From positions 186,001-250,000 of the forward strand of contig JBMHCG010000039.1 in assembly GCA_049890035.1 (NCBI GenBank): a stretch of 64,000 nt of DNA, given 5' to 3'. Shown here in pieces: positions 27,806 through 36,029 of the stretch. Every line of letters starts with the position of its first letter. Positions within the stretch are counted from its first letter, which is position 1. The DNA is from UBA11891 sp049890035 (GTDB taxonomy: Bacteria; Bacteroidota; Bacteroidia; Flavobacteriales; Flavobacteriaceae). The notes below the pieces were generated by a model. The model was not told the DNA's origin, did not search any database, and saw only the letters and a program-made list of their open reading frames with translations. The position numbers and the translations under genes are program-made.

Positions 27806-28831
27806 ATGATGCATTCCTCCAACACCTACATACTCGGCATTGAATCTTCTTGTGATGATACTGCTGCCGCTGTACTTTGTAACGGTAAAGTTCTGTCAAA
27901 TTGTATTGCCAATCAAGAAATTCATAAAAGATATGGTGGCGTTGTTCCAGAATTGGCTTCGCGCGCCCATCAATCCAACATGGTACCTGTTGTTGATCAG
28001 GCATTGCAAACCGCTGGTATTGAAAAAAAGCAGCTTCATGCCATTGCCTACACCCAAGGACCCGGATTACTTGGATCTTTGCTTGTGGGGAGTAGTTTTG
28101 CCAAATCACTAGCTCTTGGATTGAACATTCCACTCATCGCAGTTAATCATATGCAAGCGCACTTACTGGCGGCTTTCATAGAACATCCCAAGCAACAAAC
28201 ACCCAAATTTCCATTTATCGGGGTCACACTCTCAGGGGGGCATACTCAAATTGTTTTGTGTCGAGATTATTTTGACATGCGCGTTTTAGGAGAAACACAA
28301 GACGATGCTATTGGTGAAGCATTTGATAAGTGCGGTAAAATTCTTGGACTTCCTTACCCAGCGGGACCTGTTTTGGATACCTTGGCACAAAAGGGAAATC
28401 CAAAGGCTTTTACTTTTCCTCTCTCAAAAATGCCAGCACTTGATGTAAGTTACAGCGGAATCAAAACAGCTTTCTTGAACTTCATTAATCAAAATTCACA
28501 AAAAAAAGCTGATTTTATTAAAAGCCATCTCGAGGATATTTGTGCTTCCTTACAATTCACATTAATTGAAAATATTTTTCGGAAAATCGAAAAAGCTGTC
28601 AGAGAATACCAAGTCAAAACCATTGTTATTGGCGGTGGGGTGTCTGCTAATTCTGAAATTAGAAACCGTCTTCGGGATCAAGCAGAACAGAAAGGATGGT
28701 CTGTTCATTTACCCCCAATTGAGTTTACGACAGACAATGCCGCAATGATTGGTATTGTAGGCTATCTAAAAACAAAAGAAAACGCTTACGGAAGCATGCA
28801 AGAAGTAGCCAATCCACGCTTGTCTTTTTAG
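27806..28831 (+). CDS. tsaD: tRNA N6-adenosine threonylcarbamoyltransferase TsaD
   Basis: A protein of about 341 residues of the Kae1/TsaD family. Motifs are YILGIESSCDDTAAAVL, the metal-binding HMQAHLLA, VTLSGGHTQIVL and VIGGGVSANSEIR. With TsaB, TsaC and TsaE it makes t6A37 in ANN-decoding tRNAs. The ATG at 27806 or 27809 is the start; a TTG further up is less likely. It is divergent from tamB and followed after 2 bp by rsmE. Confidence 0.96.
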   Translation: MMHSSNTYILGIESSCDDTAAAVLCNGKVLSNCIANQEIHKRYGGVVPELASRAHQSNMVPVVDQALQTAGIEKKQLHAIAYTQGPGLLGSLLVGSSFAKSLALGLNIPLIAVNHMQAHLLAAFIEHPKQQTPKFPFIGVTLSGGHTQIVLCRDYFDMRVLGETQDDAIGEAFDKCGKILGLPYPAGPVLDTLAQKGNPKAFTFPLSKMPALDVSYSGIKTAFLNFINQNSQKKADFIKSHLEDICASLQFTLIENIFRKIEKAVREYQVKTIVIGGGVSANSEIRNRLRDQAEQKGWSVHLPPIEFTTDNAAMIGIVGYLKTKENAYGSMQEVANPRLSF

Positions 28832-28833
28832 TT

Positions 28834-29550
28834 ATGGATCGTTTTTACCAACCTGATCTTCATTCCCATAGCCAACAAGTCATCCTGTCGCCGCCAGAAA
28901 GTCAACACTTGGTCAAAGTGCTTCGAAAAAAAACCGGTTCTTTGGTTCACCTTATCAATGGCAAAGGCGGATTGGCTACAGGAGAAATTCTGACTGTTGA
29001 TTCCAAAGCGTGCCTGATTCAAGTACTAGATTTTAAGCAGCAAGCCGCTTTCCCATACGCATTGCATTTGGCCATTGCTCCTACCAAAAGTAATGATCGA
29101 TTTGAGTGGTTTTTGGAAAAAGCTACCGAGATTGGAGTAGGTCAGATTACACCCTTGCTTTGTGCCAATTCGGAAAGAAGAAAAGTCAATATCGAGCGTT
29201 GGAAAAAAATTATCTTAAGTGCGACAAAACAATCCCAGCAAGCTTTTTTACCCCAACTGAACGCCTTAACATCCTTTAAAGATTTTATTACTGATAACAC
29301 TTCAATGCTTCTAGCCCACTGCAAAGAAACCCCAAAAAAGGTGTTGTTTTCACTACCCGCTACAGCTGCACCTTGTTGCATCCTAATCGGTCCCGAAGGG
29401 GATTTTAGTTGGGAGGAAATCAACGCCGCTACGACCCAAGGTGCACAGCCCATAAAATTGGCTAACAACCGATTACGCACCGAAACAGCTGGAATTGTCG
29501 CTTGTCAAACGTGGCATCTTAAAGCTGCGTTCAGACCGAATGTGCTTTGA
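28834..29550 (+). CDS. rsmE: 16S rRNA (uracil-1498-N3)-methyltransferase RsmE
   Basis: A 238-residue SPOUT-class methyltransferase. An N-terminal PUA-like domain (HLVKVLRKKTGSLVHLINGK) precedes the knotted SAM domain with the motifs KATEIGVGQITPL, LIGPEGDFSWEEI and RLRTETAGIVA. It methylates U1498 of 16S rRNA. It begins 2 bp after tsaD, so the two RNA-modification genes are co-transcribed. Confidence 0.95.
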   Translation: MDRFYQPDLHSHSQQVILSPPESQHLVKVLRKKTGSLVHLINGKGGLATGEILTVDSKACLIQVLDFKQQAAFPYALHLAIAPTKSNDRFEWFLEKATEIGVGQITPLLCANSERRKVNIERWKKIILSATKQSQQAFLPQLNALTSFKDFITDNTSMLLAHCKETPKKVLFSLPATAAPCCILIGPEGDFSWEEINAATTQGAQPIKLANNRLRTETAGIVACQTWHLKAAFRPNVL

Positions 29551-29573
29551 AAGAATCTCGCTATATTTAACCT

Positions 29574-30662
29574 ATGGAACCAAAAATGATTGCCAATGGG
29601 ATTTTGCAAGCACTCCTAAAATTATTCCTTATTGGGCTGGTGTGTTTTCTGCTATATGCTTTAAACCATTTGATTATTTACTTTATTGTAGCGGCAGTAA
29701 TCAGTTTGATGGGCCGTCCCATAACTGTTTTTTTAAAAAACAAACTTAAATTTAATGGTCTACTGGCCGCTGGTTTTACCTTAGCGTTATTTGTTTTCCT
29801 ACTTTTTGGATTGCTTTCCTTGTTTTTTCCCTTACTCGTTGAACAAAGTAATAACCTGTCTCTAATGGACGTCAATCAATTGAAAACCAAACTGGAATAC
29901 CTTTTCAAAGAATTAACCATTTATTTCCCCATAGACAATTCTTTTTGGTCCGAAATATTGGAAGGTGAAACATTTTTACAATCGATTAATTTGGGCTTTG
30001 TACCTGACTTTTTAAACGGCTTGTTGAATACTCTCGGCTCCTTTTCGGTTGCCCTTTTTTCGGTGGTTTTTATTTCCTTTTTCTTACTAAAAGACAGTGA
30101 ACTTCTAGAACGTATTGTTTTGATTTTCATTCAAGAAAAATATCACAATCGCATTCAAAAATCATTTGAACGGATCAAAAATTTATTGTCGCGTTATTTT
30201 ATCGGCTTGTTATTGCAAATCACCATTCTATTGATTCTTTACACCATTGTATTGGCCTTATTTGGTATTAAAAATGCTTTCATCATTGCTTTTCTGTGTG
30301 CCCTTCTCAACTTAATCCCTTACTTAGGGCCCATTTTTGGTGGTATTTTAATGATCATACTAACTTTAACCAATGATCTCGATTTAAACTTTAGCAAAGA
30401 AATTTTACCGAATATTTTGGGGGTCGCCATTGGATTCACAGTTGGGCAATTGGTTGATAATTTCTTTAGTCAACCCATCATCTTTTCGCGGTCTGTAAAG
30501 TCACACCCCCTAGAGATATTTTTTGTTATTTTGGCAAGTGGGACCCTTATAGGAGCTGTTGGAATGATTGTCGCCATCCCGCTGTACACTGCTGCGAAGG
30601 TTATTTTAAAAGAGTTTTTTTCTGACAATCGTATTGTTCAATCCTTAACCAAAGACATCTAA
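29574..30662 (+). CDS. AI-2E family transporter (PF01594 permease)
   Basis: A 362-residue inner-membrane protein with about eight hydrophobic segments and the family's central extramembrane region (about 90-140). The C-terminal core FLCALLNLIPYLGPIFGG and LEIFFVILASGTLIGAVG are typical. Family members are annotated as autoinducer-2 exporters, but several act as Na+/H+ antiporters or have unknown roles. It follows rsmE by 23 bp, and its TAA overlaps the ATG of the M20 peptidase by one base. Confidence 0.88.
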   Translation: MEPKMIANGILQALLKLFLIGLVCFLLYALNHLIIYFIVAAVISLMGRPITVFLKNKLKFNGLLAAGFTLALFVFLLFGLLSLFFPLLVEQSNNLSLMDVNQLKTKLEYLFKELTIYFPIDNSFWSEILEGETFLQSINLGFVPDFLNGLLNTLGSFSVALFSVVFISFFLLKDSELLERIVLIFIQEKYHNRIQKSFERIKNLLSRYFIGLLLQITILLILYTIVLALFGIKNAFIIAFLCALLNLIPYLGPIFGGILMIILTLTNDLDLNFSKEILPNILGVAIGFTVGQLVDNFFSQPIIFSRSVKSHPLEIFFVILASGTLIGAVGMIVAIPLYTAAKVILKEFFSDNRIVQSLTKDI

Positions 30663-31957
30663 TGACTAAGTACGCTATCCATCTATTCCTTTGCATGATC
30701 CTGTGCCTCCCCATAAATGCACAAACCCGACTGAGTCGAATCGAAAAAAAAATCATAGAACAGGTGGCCACTTACGAATCTGCTTCCATCGACTTTTTAG
30801 AAAAAGTGGTCAATATAAATAGTGGAACCCTGAATCAAAAGGGGGTCCGAGAGGTTGGTTCCATTTTTGCCACAGCCTTTGAGGATATTGGATTTAAGAC
30901 ACAATGGATTGAGATGCCCAAGGAGATGAACCGTGCCGGTCATTTGTTTGCTTCGATTGACGGCAAACGTGGAAAAAAACTTTTACTGATTGGCCATTTG
31001 GATACCGTATTTGAAGAAAACAGCCCGTTTCAACGATTTGAACGTATCAATGACAGCATGGCCTATGGTCCAGGTGCCAATGATATGAAAGGAGGCAATG
31101 TTGTTGTTCTGTATGCTCTCAAAGCCTTATCCGATTTAAACCTTTTAAAAAACTCACAGATTACCGTTGCCTTTACAGGAGACGAAGAAAGTACGGGTAA
31201 GCCCCTCTCTATTTCAAGAAAGGCCTTAATCGATGCAGGAAAACAAGCAGACATTGCCCTGGGATTTGAAAACGCCACCGGTTACAACAATGCAACCATA
31301 GCACGACGTGGGGCATCGGGATGGAAGGTTGTATCCAAAGGAGTCCGTGCCCATTCCTCGGGTGTCTTTCGTCCTCAGGTTGGAGCCGGAGCCATTTTTG
31401 AATTGTCACGTATCCTACATCGTTTCTACGAAGAAGTAAAAGGGGAAGCCTTGTTGACATTCAACCCAGGTACCCTTTTAGGAGGAACTTTTGTTGATTA
31501 CAACCCGCAAACAAGCAGTGGAGAGGTATTCGGAAAAACAAATGTAGTTGCCCAAAAAGCGATTGTCAATGGCGGTTTACGATTTATTTCGGAAGATCAA
31601 AAAGAACGGGCTCGTGCAAAAATGCGAGCTATCGTTGCTGCATCACACCCCAAAACAGAATCATCGATAAGTTTTGTCGATAGCTACCCCGCCATGGGAC
31701 CGACGGAAGGGAATCGAGCTGTTCTGGAACAGTTAAGTCAAGTCAGCCAAGCGATGGGACAGGGTCCCGTTACTGCTTACGATCCGAGTAAAAGAGGTGC
31801 GGCAGATATTTCTTTTGTCGCTGATTATACGGATGGTATCGATGGCTTGGGCACTATGGGAAAAGGAGCGCATACGCCACAAGAAACTGTCAATCTGAAA
31901 ACGATGAACGTTTTGATACAACGGACGGCATTACTAATTTATCGGCTTACTCGCTGA
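30662..31957 (+). CDS. M20 family metallopeptidase, exported
   Basis: A 431-residue M20 (glutamate-carboxypeptidase-like) enzyme with a signal peptide (about 1-21, ending INAQT). The dizinc site is visible: LIGHLDTVF (His, Asp), GPGANDMKGG (bridging Asp), FTGDEEST (catalytic Glu-Glu) and KGAHTPQE near the C-terminus (His). A dimerisation domain sits at about 205-320. It would release C-terminal amino acids from peptides in the periplasm. Translation is coupled to the permease upstream by a one-base stop/start overlap. Confidence 0.9.
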   Translation: MTKYAIHLFLCMILCLPINAQTRLSRIEKKIIEQVATYESASIDFLEKVVNINSGTLNQKGVREVGSIFATAFEDIGFKTQWIEMPKEMNRAGHLFASIDGKRGKKLLLIGHLDTVFEENSPFQRFERINDSMAYGPGANDMKGGNVVVLYALKALSDLNLLKNSQITVAFTGDEESTGKPLSISRKALIDAGKQADIALGFENATGYNNATIARRGASGWKVVSKGVRAHSSGVFRPQVGAGAIFELSRILHRFYEEVKGEALLTFNPGTLLGGTFVDYNPQTSSGEVFGKTNVVAQKAIVNGGLRFISEDQKERARAKMRAIVAASHPKTESSISFVDSYPAMGPTEGNRAVLEQLSQVSQAMGQGPVTAYDPSKRGAADISFVADYTDGIDGLGTMGKGAHTPQETVNLKTMNVLIQRTALLIYRLTR

Positions 31958-31977
31958 TCTCTTAAAAGCGATTGTCT

Positions 31978-32958
31978 TTAGCTACAATAGGTATTGTATT
32001 GTTGTTGCTGTCGTTCCAGAGCTGTTTTGAATTCTGACTTTAGCTGTGATACCAATTGAGCGATGGGTACGGAATCGGAAATGGAGGAGACCCCTTGGCC
32101 CGCAGACCATATGGTTTTCCATGCTTTGGCCTCCGCCTTGGCCGCATCTAATTCCGAGCCAAAATCAATCTTTTTGGACAGTTTCCACATTTCTTCTGTG
32201 ATTCCCATGGCTTCCAAGCTTGGCCGTAAAAAATTGGCATGAACTCCAGAGACAGCAGCAGTGTAAACGATATCCTCCGCTTTGCTATTGATAATCATCT
32301 CTTTGTAAGCATCATCCGCTTCGCTTTCATCCACATTGATAAAACGGGTACCCATGTAAGCCAAATCAGCTCCCATTTGAAGGGCACTGGCCACATCTTG
32401 ACCCGTACTAATACAACCCGAAAGCAGTATTGTTTTGTTAAAAAATGTTTTGATCTCATTGATTAATGCGAAAGGATGTAGGGTGCCTGCGTGGCCACCG
32501 GCACCAGCAGCAACAAGGATCAAGCCATCGACTCCCGCTTCAGCTGCTTTTTCAGCATGGCGTTTTTTAATCACATCATGAAAGACCAACCCGCCATAGC
32601 TATGCACCGCAGTAACCAACTCCGATACGGCTCCCAACGATGTTATGATCAGCGGGACGTGATGCTTCATACACACTTCCAAATCTGGCTGAACCCGAGG
32701 ATTTGTGGGGTGTACGATCAGGTTGACCCCAAACGGAGCGGCTTTCTTACCGGTTTCTTGTTCAAACTTGTCCAACTCAGTTTTGATCTCAACGATCCAT
32801 TCTTCAAATCCTTCTGTAGTTCGCTGATTGAGAGCTGGAAAGGTGCCTACGATTCCGTTTTTACAGCACTCGATGACCAATCGGGGACCTGAAATTAAAA
32901 ACATGGGGGCTGCTACAACAGGAAAAGAAATGTCCTGAAAAAAAGAGTTTTTTTGCAT
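31978..32958 (-). CDS. Nitronate monooxygenase / NAD(P)H-dependent flavin oxidoreductase
   Basis: A 326-residue FMN-dependent TIM-barrel enzyme. The N-terminal APMFLISGP block, VPLIITSLG, VAAGAGGHAGTLHPFALI and LAYMGTRFINVDE fit the NMO/2-nitropropane dioxygenase family. The reaction could be nitronate oxidation or an enoyl-reductase-like step. I choose the ATG at 32958 over the one at 32982. The shorter start lies 2 bp after the original stop of the DUF4442 gene (TAACAATG), which looks like translational coupling. Confidence 0.85.
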   Translation of the reverse strand: MQKNSFFQDISFPVVAAPMFLISGPRLVIECCKNGIVGTFPALNQRTTEGFEEWIVEIKTELDKFEQETGKKAAPFGVNLIVHPTNPRVQPDLEVCMKHHVPLIITSLGAVSELVTAVHSYGGLVFHDVIKKRHAEKAAEAGVDGLILVAAGAGGHAGTLHPFALINEIKTFFNKTILLSGCISTGQDVASALQMGADLAYMGTRFINVDESEADDAYKEMIINSKAEDIVYTAAVSGVHANFLRPSLEAMGITEEMWKLSKKIDFGSELDAAKAEAKAWKTIWSAGQGVSSISDSVPIAQLVSQLKSEFKTALERQQQQYNTYCS

Positions 32959-32960
32959 TG

Positions 32961-33407
32961 TTATTTGGCTTTTAGTGTCCATTGAAATTCAAACGTGGAA
33001 ACGATATCTCCCTGTGCATCTTTACCAATTGAGGTAACCCAAATAGTTTGAGGCTGTCGTGTCTCTATGGCTTTTTTAACAGTTTCTTCAATTGCTTTGC
33101 GTTGATCGCATTGAAAATGGATGCGACCGGTTGCTTTTTATGAAAAATTAGCTTTATTATTTAGCACCAACATGGAAATCTTTTTGTTGGATTCCCGAAT
33201 GGCAATGGTCATTGGAATGCCCGTAGCCAATTCTGCAGCCATCCCTTGTATGGCCCAGAACATGGAACGAAAGGGATTTTTTGTAAACCAATTAAGTTTA
33301 ACGGTAGTTTGACAACGGGTAGCATCCAATGCAACCACACGAACGCCAGCAAAATAGGCAGAGGGCAAATTGAAAAGGGAAAAAATATTGAACTTATTTA
33401 GACTCAA
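32961..33407 (-). pseudogene. DUF4442 (thioesterase-like) gene interrupted by one stop codon
   Basis: The frame encodes 89 residues (TTG start at 33405-33407) up to a TAA at 33138-33140. It then reads on in the same frame for 58 more codons to a second TAA at 32961-32963. The part after the stop (KATGRIHFQC ... IETRQPQTIWVTSIG ... FEFQWTLKAK) is the normal C-terminal half of the DUF4442 hot-dog family, whose members are about 150 residues, and the total here is 148 sense codons. No frameshift is needed. A single base change in a Lys codon (AAA to TAA) would explain it. It overlaps ald by 14 bp and abuts the NMO gene. Confidence 0.8.
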
Positions 33408-34518
33408 AATGTAGTATTTGTTGTAAAGGTGTGTATTTTTTTTGAAAGAGGCGCGCTATATCCTCGTTTAAAAGTTTCCCATCAACAACTGTCAATCCAC
33501 CTTGAAGAGCCGTGTTTTGAGAGCAGGCTTCTTTCCACCCTTTTTCAGCCAATTCGTGTACAAAAGGCAAAGTAGCATGGGTCAGGGCAAGCGTTGCTGT
33601 TTGCGGCACCGCACCCGGCATATTTGTAACCGCATAATGGACGACTCCATCTATGATTCGAATGGGATCGTCATGGGTTGTTGGCACAGAGGTTTCAAAA
33701 CACCCACCTTGATCAATAGCGACATCTACCAGTACGGTTCCGGGCTCCATTTCTGAGATCATTTTTTTTGTAATTAATTTGGGTGCGCGATCGCCAGGAA
33801 TCAACACCGTTCCAATAATCAACTGACTGCTACGGCTTTCTTTTTCTATTCCATCTGTTGACGCGTAAAGCGGTGTCACATTTGCTGGCATGACCTCACT
33901 GAGGTAGCGAAGTCGTTGCAGATTGGTATCCAAAATCGTCACCTGCGCCCCCATACCAGCTGCTACCCATGCGGCTTGGGTTCCTGCCGTTCCTCCTCCC
34001 AAGATGAGTACCTTGGCAGGCGTTGTTCCCGGTACACCACCTAATAAAATACCAGCACCCCCAAATGTTTTTTCCAAATATTTTGCCCCCTGCTGTGTGG
34101 CCAAACGCCCTGCTACTTCCGACATAGGGATCAACAAAGGCAACTGATTGTTCGCCCGAATGGTTTCGTAAGCTATACAGGTTGCCTTGCTTTCCATCAT
34201 GGCTTCCGTTAAGGTTTGACTGGATGCAAAATGGAAGTAAGTGAAAATTGTATGTTGTGAGTTAATTAAGGAATATTCAGAAGTCAAAGGTTCTTTTACT
34301 TTAACAATCATGTCGGAAGATTCGTACAATTCTTCAGCTGAAGGAAGCAGAGTAGCACCGGCTTCGATATAGGCTTCATCAGAAAAACCACTTAACAAAC
34401 CGGCATTCATCTCGACAAAAAGACTGTGATTTTGACGACATAAGTCCTTAACACCGTTTGGGGTAATGGCTACCCGGCTCTCTTGGGGCTTGATTTCTCT
34501 AGGAATTCCAATTTTCAT
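33394..34518 (-). CDS. ald: Alanine dehydrogenase
   Basis: A 374-residue AlaDH/PNT-family enzyme that interconverts L-alanine and pyruvate with NAD. Visible features are MKIGIPREIKPQESRVAITP, the substrate Lys in VKVKEPLTSEY, the His in TYFHFAS, and the Rossmann motif LILGGGTAGTQAAWVAAGMG. I use the ATG at 34518 (a GTG lies 9 bp earlier). Only 33 nt separate this start from the end of small RNA copy 2 on the same strand, so that RNA's terminator lies in the ald leader region. Its 3' end overlaps the broken DUF4442 gene. Confidence 0.95.
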   Translation of the reverse strand: MKIGIPREIKPQESRVAITPNGVKDLCRQNHSLFVEMNAGLLSGFSDEAYIEAGATLLPSAEELYESSDMIVKVKEPLTSEYSLINSQHTIFTYFHFASSQTLTEAMMESKATCIAYETIRANNQLPLLIPMSEVAGRLATQQGAKYLEKTFGGAGILLGGVPGTTPAKVLILGGGTAGTQAAWVAAGMGAQVTILDTNLQRLRYLSEVMPANVTPLYASTDGIEKESRSSQLIIGTVLIPGDRAPKLITKKMISEMEPGTVLVDVAIDQGGCFETSVPTTHDDPIRIIDGVVHYAVTNMPGAVPQTATLALTHATLPFVHELAEKGWKEACSQNTALQGGLTVVDGKLLNEDIARLFQKKYTPLQQILHFESK

Positions 34519-34551
34519 TGAACACACTTTTATTTTTTCCTTCTGACATAC

Positions 34552-34585
34552 AAAAATAAAAACCTCCAGGAAGTAGTCCCAGAGG
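34552..34585 (-). terminator. Terminator of small RNA copy 2 / ald leader
   Basis: On the minus strand CCTCTGGGA (34585-34577) pairs with TCCTGGAGG (34571-34563), nine pairs including two G-T wobbles, around the loop CTACT. TTTTTATTTTT follows. It lies just before the ald start. Confidence 0.75.
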
Positions 34586-34620
34586 CATAACCATAAACCA
34601 ATTCTGAAAAATAGACTTGG
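34552..34620 (-). ncRNA. Small structured RNA, copy 2 of a two-member family
   Basis: A predicted RNA of about 65-69 nt on the minus strand. The 5' hairpin is CCAAGTCT (34620-34613), loop ATTTTTC, then AGAATTGG (34605-34598), with one G-A mismatch. The 19-nt core AGAATTGGTTTATGGTTAT (34605-34587) is identical to copy 1 at 3047-3065. A terminator hairpin with a T run ends it. The -7-like box ends 5 nt before the stem, exactly as in copy 1. Two positions of the stem change as compensating or wobble pairs (T-G to C-G, T-A to A-T) relative to copy 1, and the loop sequence is different, which argues for structure. It sits upstream of ald and overlaps no protein gene. Confidence 0.65.
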
Positions 34621-34625
34621 TCTTA

Positions 34626-34633
34626 TAAATATA
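34626..34633 (-). promoter_or_regulatory. -7-like element of small RNA copy 2
   Basis: On the minus strand TATATTTA, one mismatch from TAnnTTTG, placed 5 nt before the 5' stem as in copy 1. No TTTG -33 box was found at 19 bp. The region is shared with the divergent msrA gene, whose start is at 34686. Confidence 0.45.
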
Positions 34634-34685
34634 CAGTAATTTTAGACCATTAATGCGATATACAGCGTCCCTTTATTAACAAACT

Positions 34686-35309
34686 ATGATTAAAAAAATA
34701 TTACTCCTTCTTTTCGGAGTGCTTTGTTCAGTTCAATGCCAAACCCCTAACCCAAAAAAAGCGACTCCACTCGTTATTCCTGATGGATACGAATCAGCTT
34801 ATTTTGCTTCTGGTTGTTTTTGGTGTGTCGAAGGTGTTTATGAAAAAGTTTATGGGGTTTCAGAGGTTGTCTCTGGCTATGCAGGTGGACAAGAGGCCAA
34901 TCCTTCTTATTACAATCACGGGAATCATGCTGAAACCGTCGCTGTGATTTACGATCCCAACAAAGTGACCTATACAAGTTTGCTTCACGTTTTCTTTGAT
35001 ATTACCAACCCCTATACCGTTGGCCAGGCACCTGATTTTGGATCCTCTTATCGTTCCATTCTTTTCCCTAAAAATCAGCAACAGCAAGCTGTTATAGATT
35101 CCATGTTGATTCCTTTTGATGGCCATAAAATTGAAATCCAAAGAAGTGAAAAGCATCCATTTACCATAGCTGAAGACTACCATCAAAATTACGTACAACG
35201 GCTCGAAAAGGGAGAAAAAGTAGTCAATCCATCCTATGGGTTGAATGTCTCCTTACCGCGACGCAAAGCCTTTATCGATAAAACCAATATTCGCTTAAAA
35301 GAAAACTAA
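34686..35309 (+). CDS. msrA: Peptide-methionine (S)-S-oxide reductase, lipoprotein
   Basis: A 207-residue MsrA with a lipoprotein signal (lipobox SVQC, Cys at about residue 19), so it should act in the envelope. The catalytic motif ASGCFWCVEG (about 41-50) carries the nucleophilic Cys; GYAGG, HAETVAVIYDP and EDYHQNYV are further family blocks. It repairs methionine sulfoxide in oxidised proteins. It is divergent from small RNA copy 2 and ald, and it converges on the DUF3347 gene with 1 bp between the two stops. Confidence 0.95.
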   Translation: MIKKILLLLFGVLCSVQCQTPNPKKATPLVIPDGYESAYFASGCFWCVEGVYEKVYGVSEVVSGYAGGQEANPSYYNHGNHAETVAVIYDPNKVTYTSLLHVFFDITNPYTVGQAPDFGSSYRSILFPKNQQQQAVIDSMLIPFDGHKIEIQRSEKHPFTIAEDYHQNYVQRLEKGEKVVNPSYGLNVSLPRRKAFIDKTNIRLKEN

Positions 35310-35310
35310 G

Positions 35311-35856
35311 CTAATTCAGTTTTTTTTCAACAACCCCACAGCGTAGCATTTTGCTTCCGTAGTAGGGATTCAACACTTGTTCTTCCATGCTCAACCAAGA
35401 ATTCCCTCCTTTGTACATAGGACAATACTGGACATAAATCGGTTCTTTGGAGGGTGCTATTTCTTGCCATGCGATGAGCGATTGTGTGAGGGTAATCAGT
35501 TGAAAACGCTGTTGTTCGAATGGACTGTCCTGCATCTCTTGTACCGTACCTTGCATGTTATTGATCAATGCCTTTGCTTGCGGATCAGACTGCTCCGATG
35601 AAGCTACAGTGAGTATGGAAGGAAAAGCCTTGATGCGACTTTTGGTTTCCAGTGAGTCATCGGCTATCATGGCATTCTTTATTCTCATGTATTGAGCCAA
35701 TACAGGCTCTGAGGCTTTGACTTCGGATGCAACCGTTGCTTTTTTTACAGGATTTGCAGAAACGGTTTTAACAACTGGTTTTGGTGGGTTCTCACCACAC
35801 GAATACAGCATTGAAAAAAGTAAATAGAGTCCAAAAAAAGTGTTGATCTTTTTCAT
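35311..35856 (-). CDS. DUF3347-like lipoprotein
   Basis: A 181-residue protein with a lipobox (MLYSC, Cys20) and a Lys/Val-rich linker. The C-terminal motif VQYCPMYKGGNSWLSMEE followed by NPYYGSKMLRCG is typical of DUF3347, a domain found alone or on CusB-like proteins and thought to bind copper or related metals through the Cys and Met residues. I use the ATG at 35856, which gives a proper lipoprotein signal; the longer frame to 35991 adds an unlikely leader. No metal efflux genes are nearby. Confidence 0.78.
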   Translation of the reverse strand: MKKINTFFGLYLLFSMLYSCGENPPKPVVKTVSANPVKKATVASEVKASEPVLAQYMRIKNAMIADDSLETKSRIKAFPSILTVASSEQSDPQAKALINNMQGTVQEMQDSPFEQQRFQLITLTQSLIAWQEIAPSKEPIYVQYCPMYKGGNSWLSMEEQVLNPYYGSKMLRCGVVEKKLN

Positions 35857-36002
35857 AGCGTAACAATTTGCAGTAAAAATACGTAACCCGTTTATAATTA
35901 TGACGAATCCCTGCTCTAAAATGAATATGAACAAAACCTTACAGTAATGATTCATACACTTAAAAAACAATTGTTTTAATTCATTTGCCATCCTTGATTT
36001 AA

Positions 36003-36010
36003 TATCTTTG
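36003..36010 (+). promoter_or_regulatory. Candidate -7 promoter element
   Basis: TATCTTTG matches TAnnTTTG and lies 19 bp before the ATG of the LolA-like gene. A TTTG at 35984-35987 is only 15 bp upstream, shorter than usual. Confidence 0.45.
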
Positions 36011-36029
36011 ATATATTAAACAAACCCTT

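Noticed and set aside
2996..34633. The two small-RNA copies as ends of one composite mobile element
   Set aside because: They are in inverse orientation, but the 31 kb between them is core metabolism with no transposase, and the similarity stops at the RNA ends.
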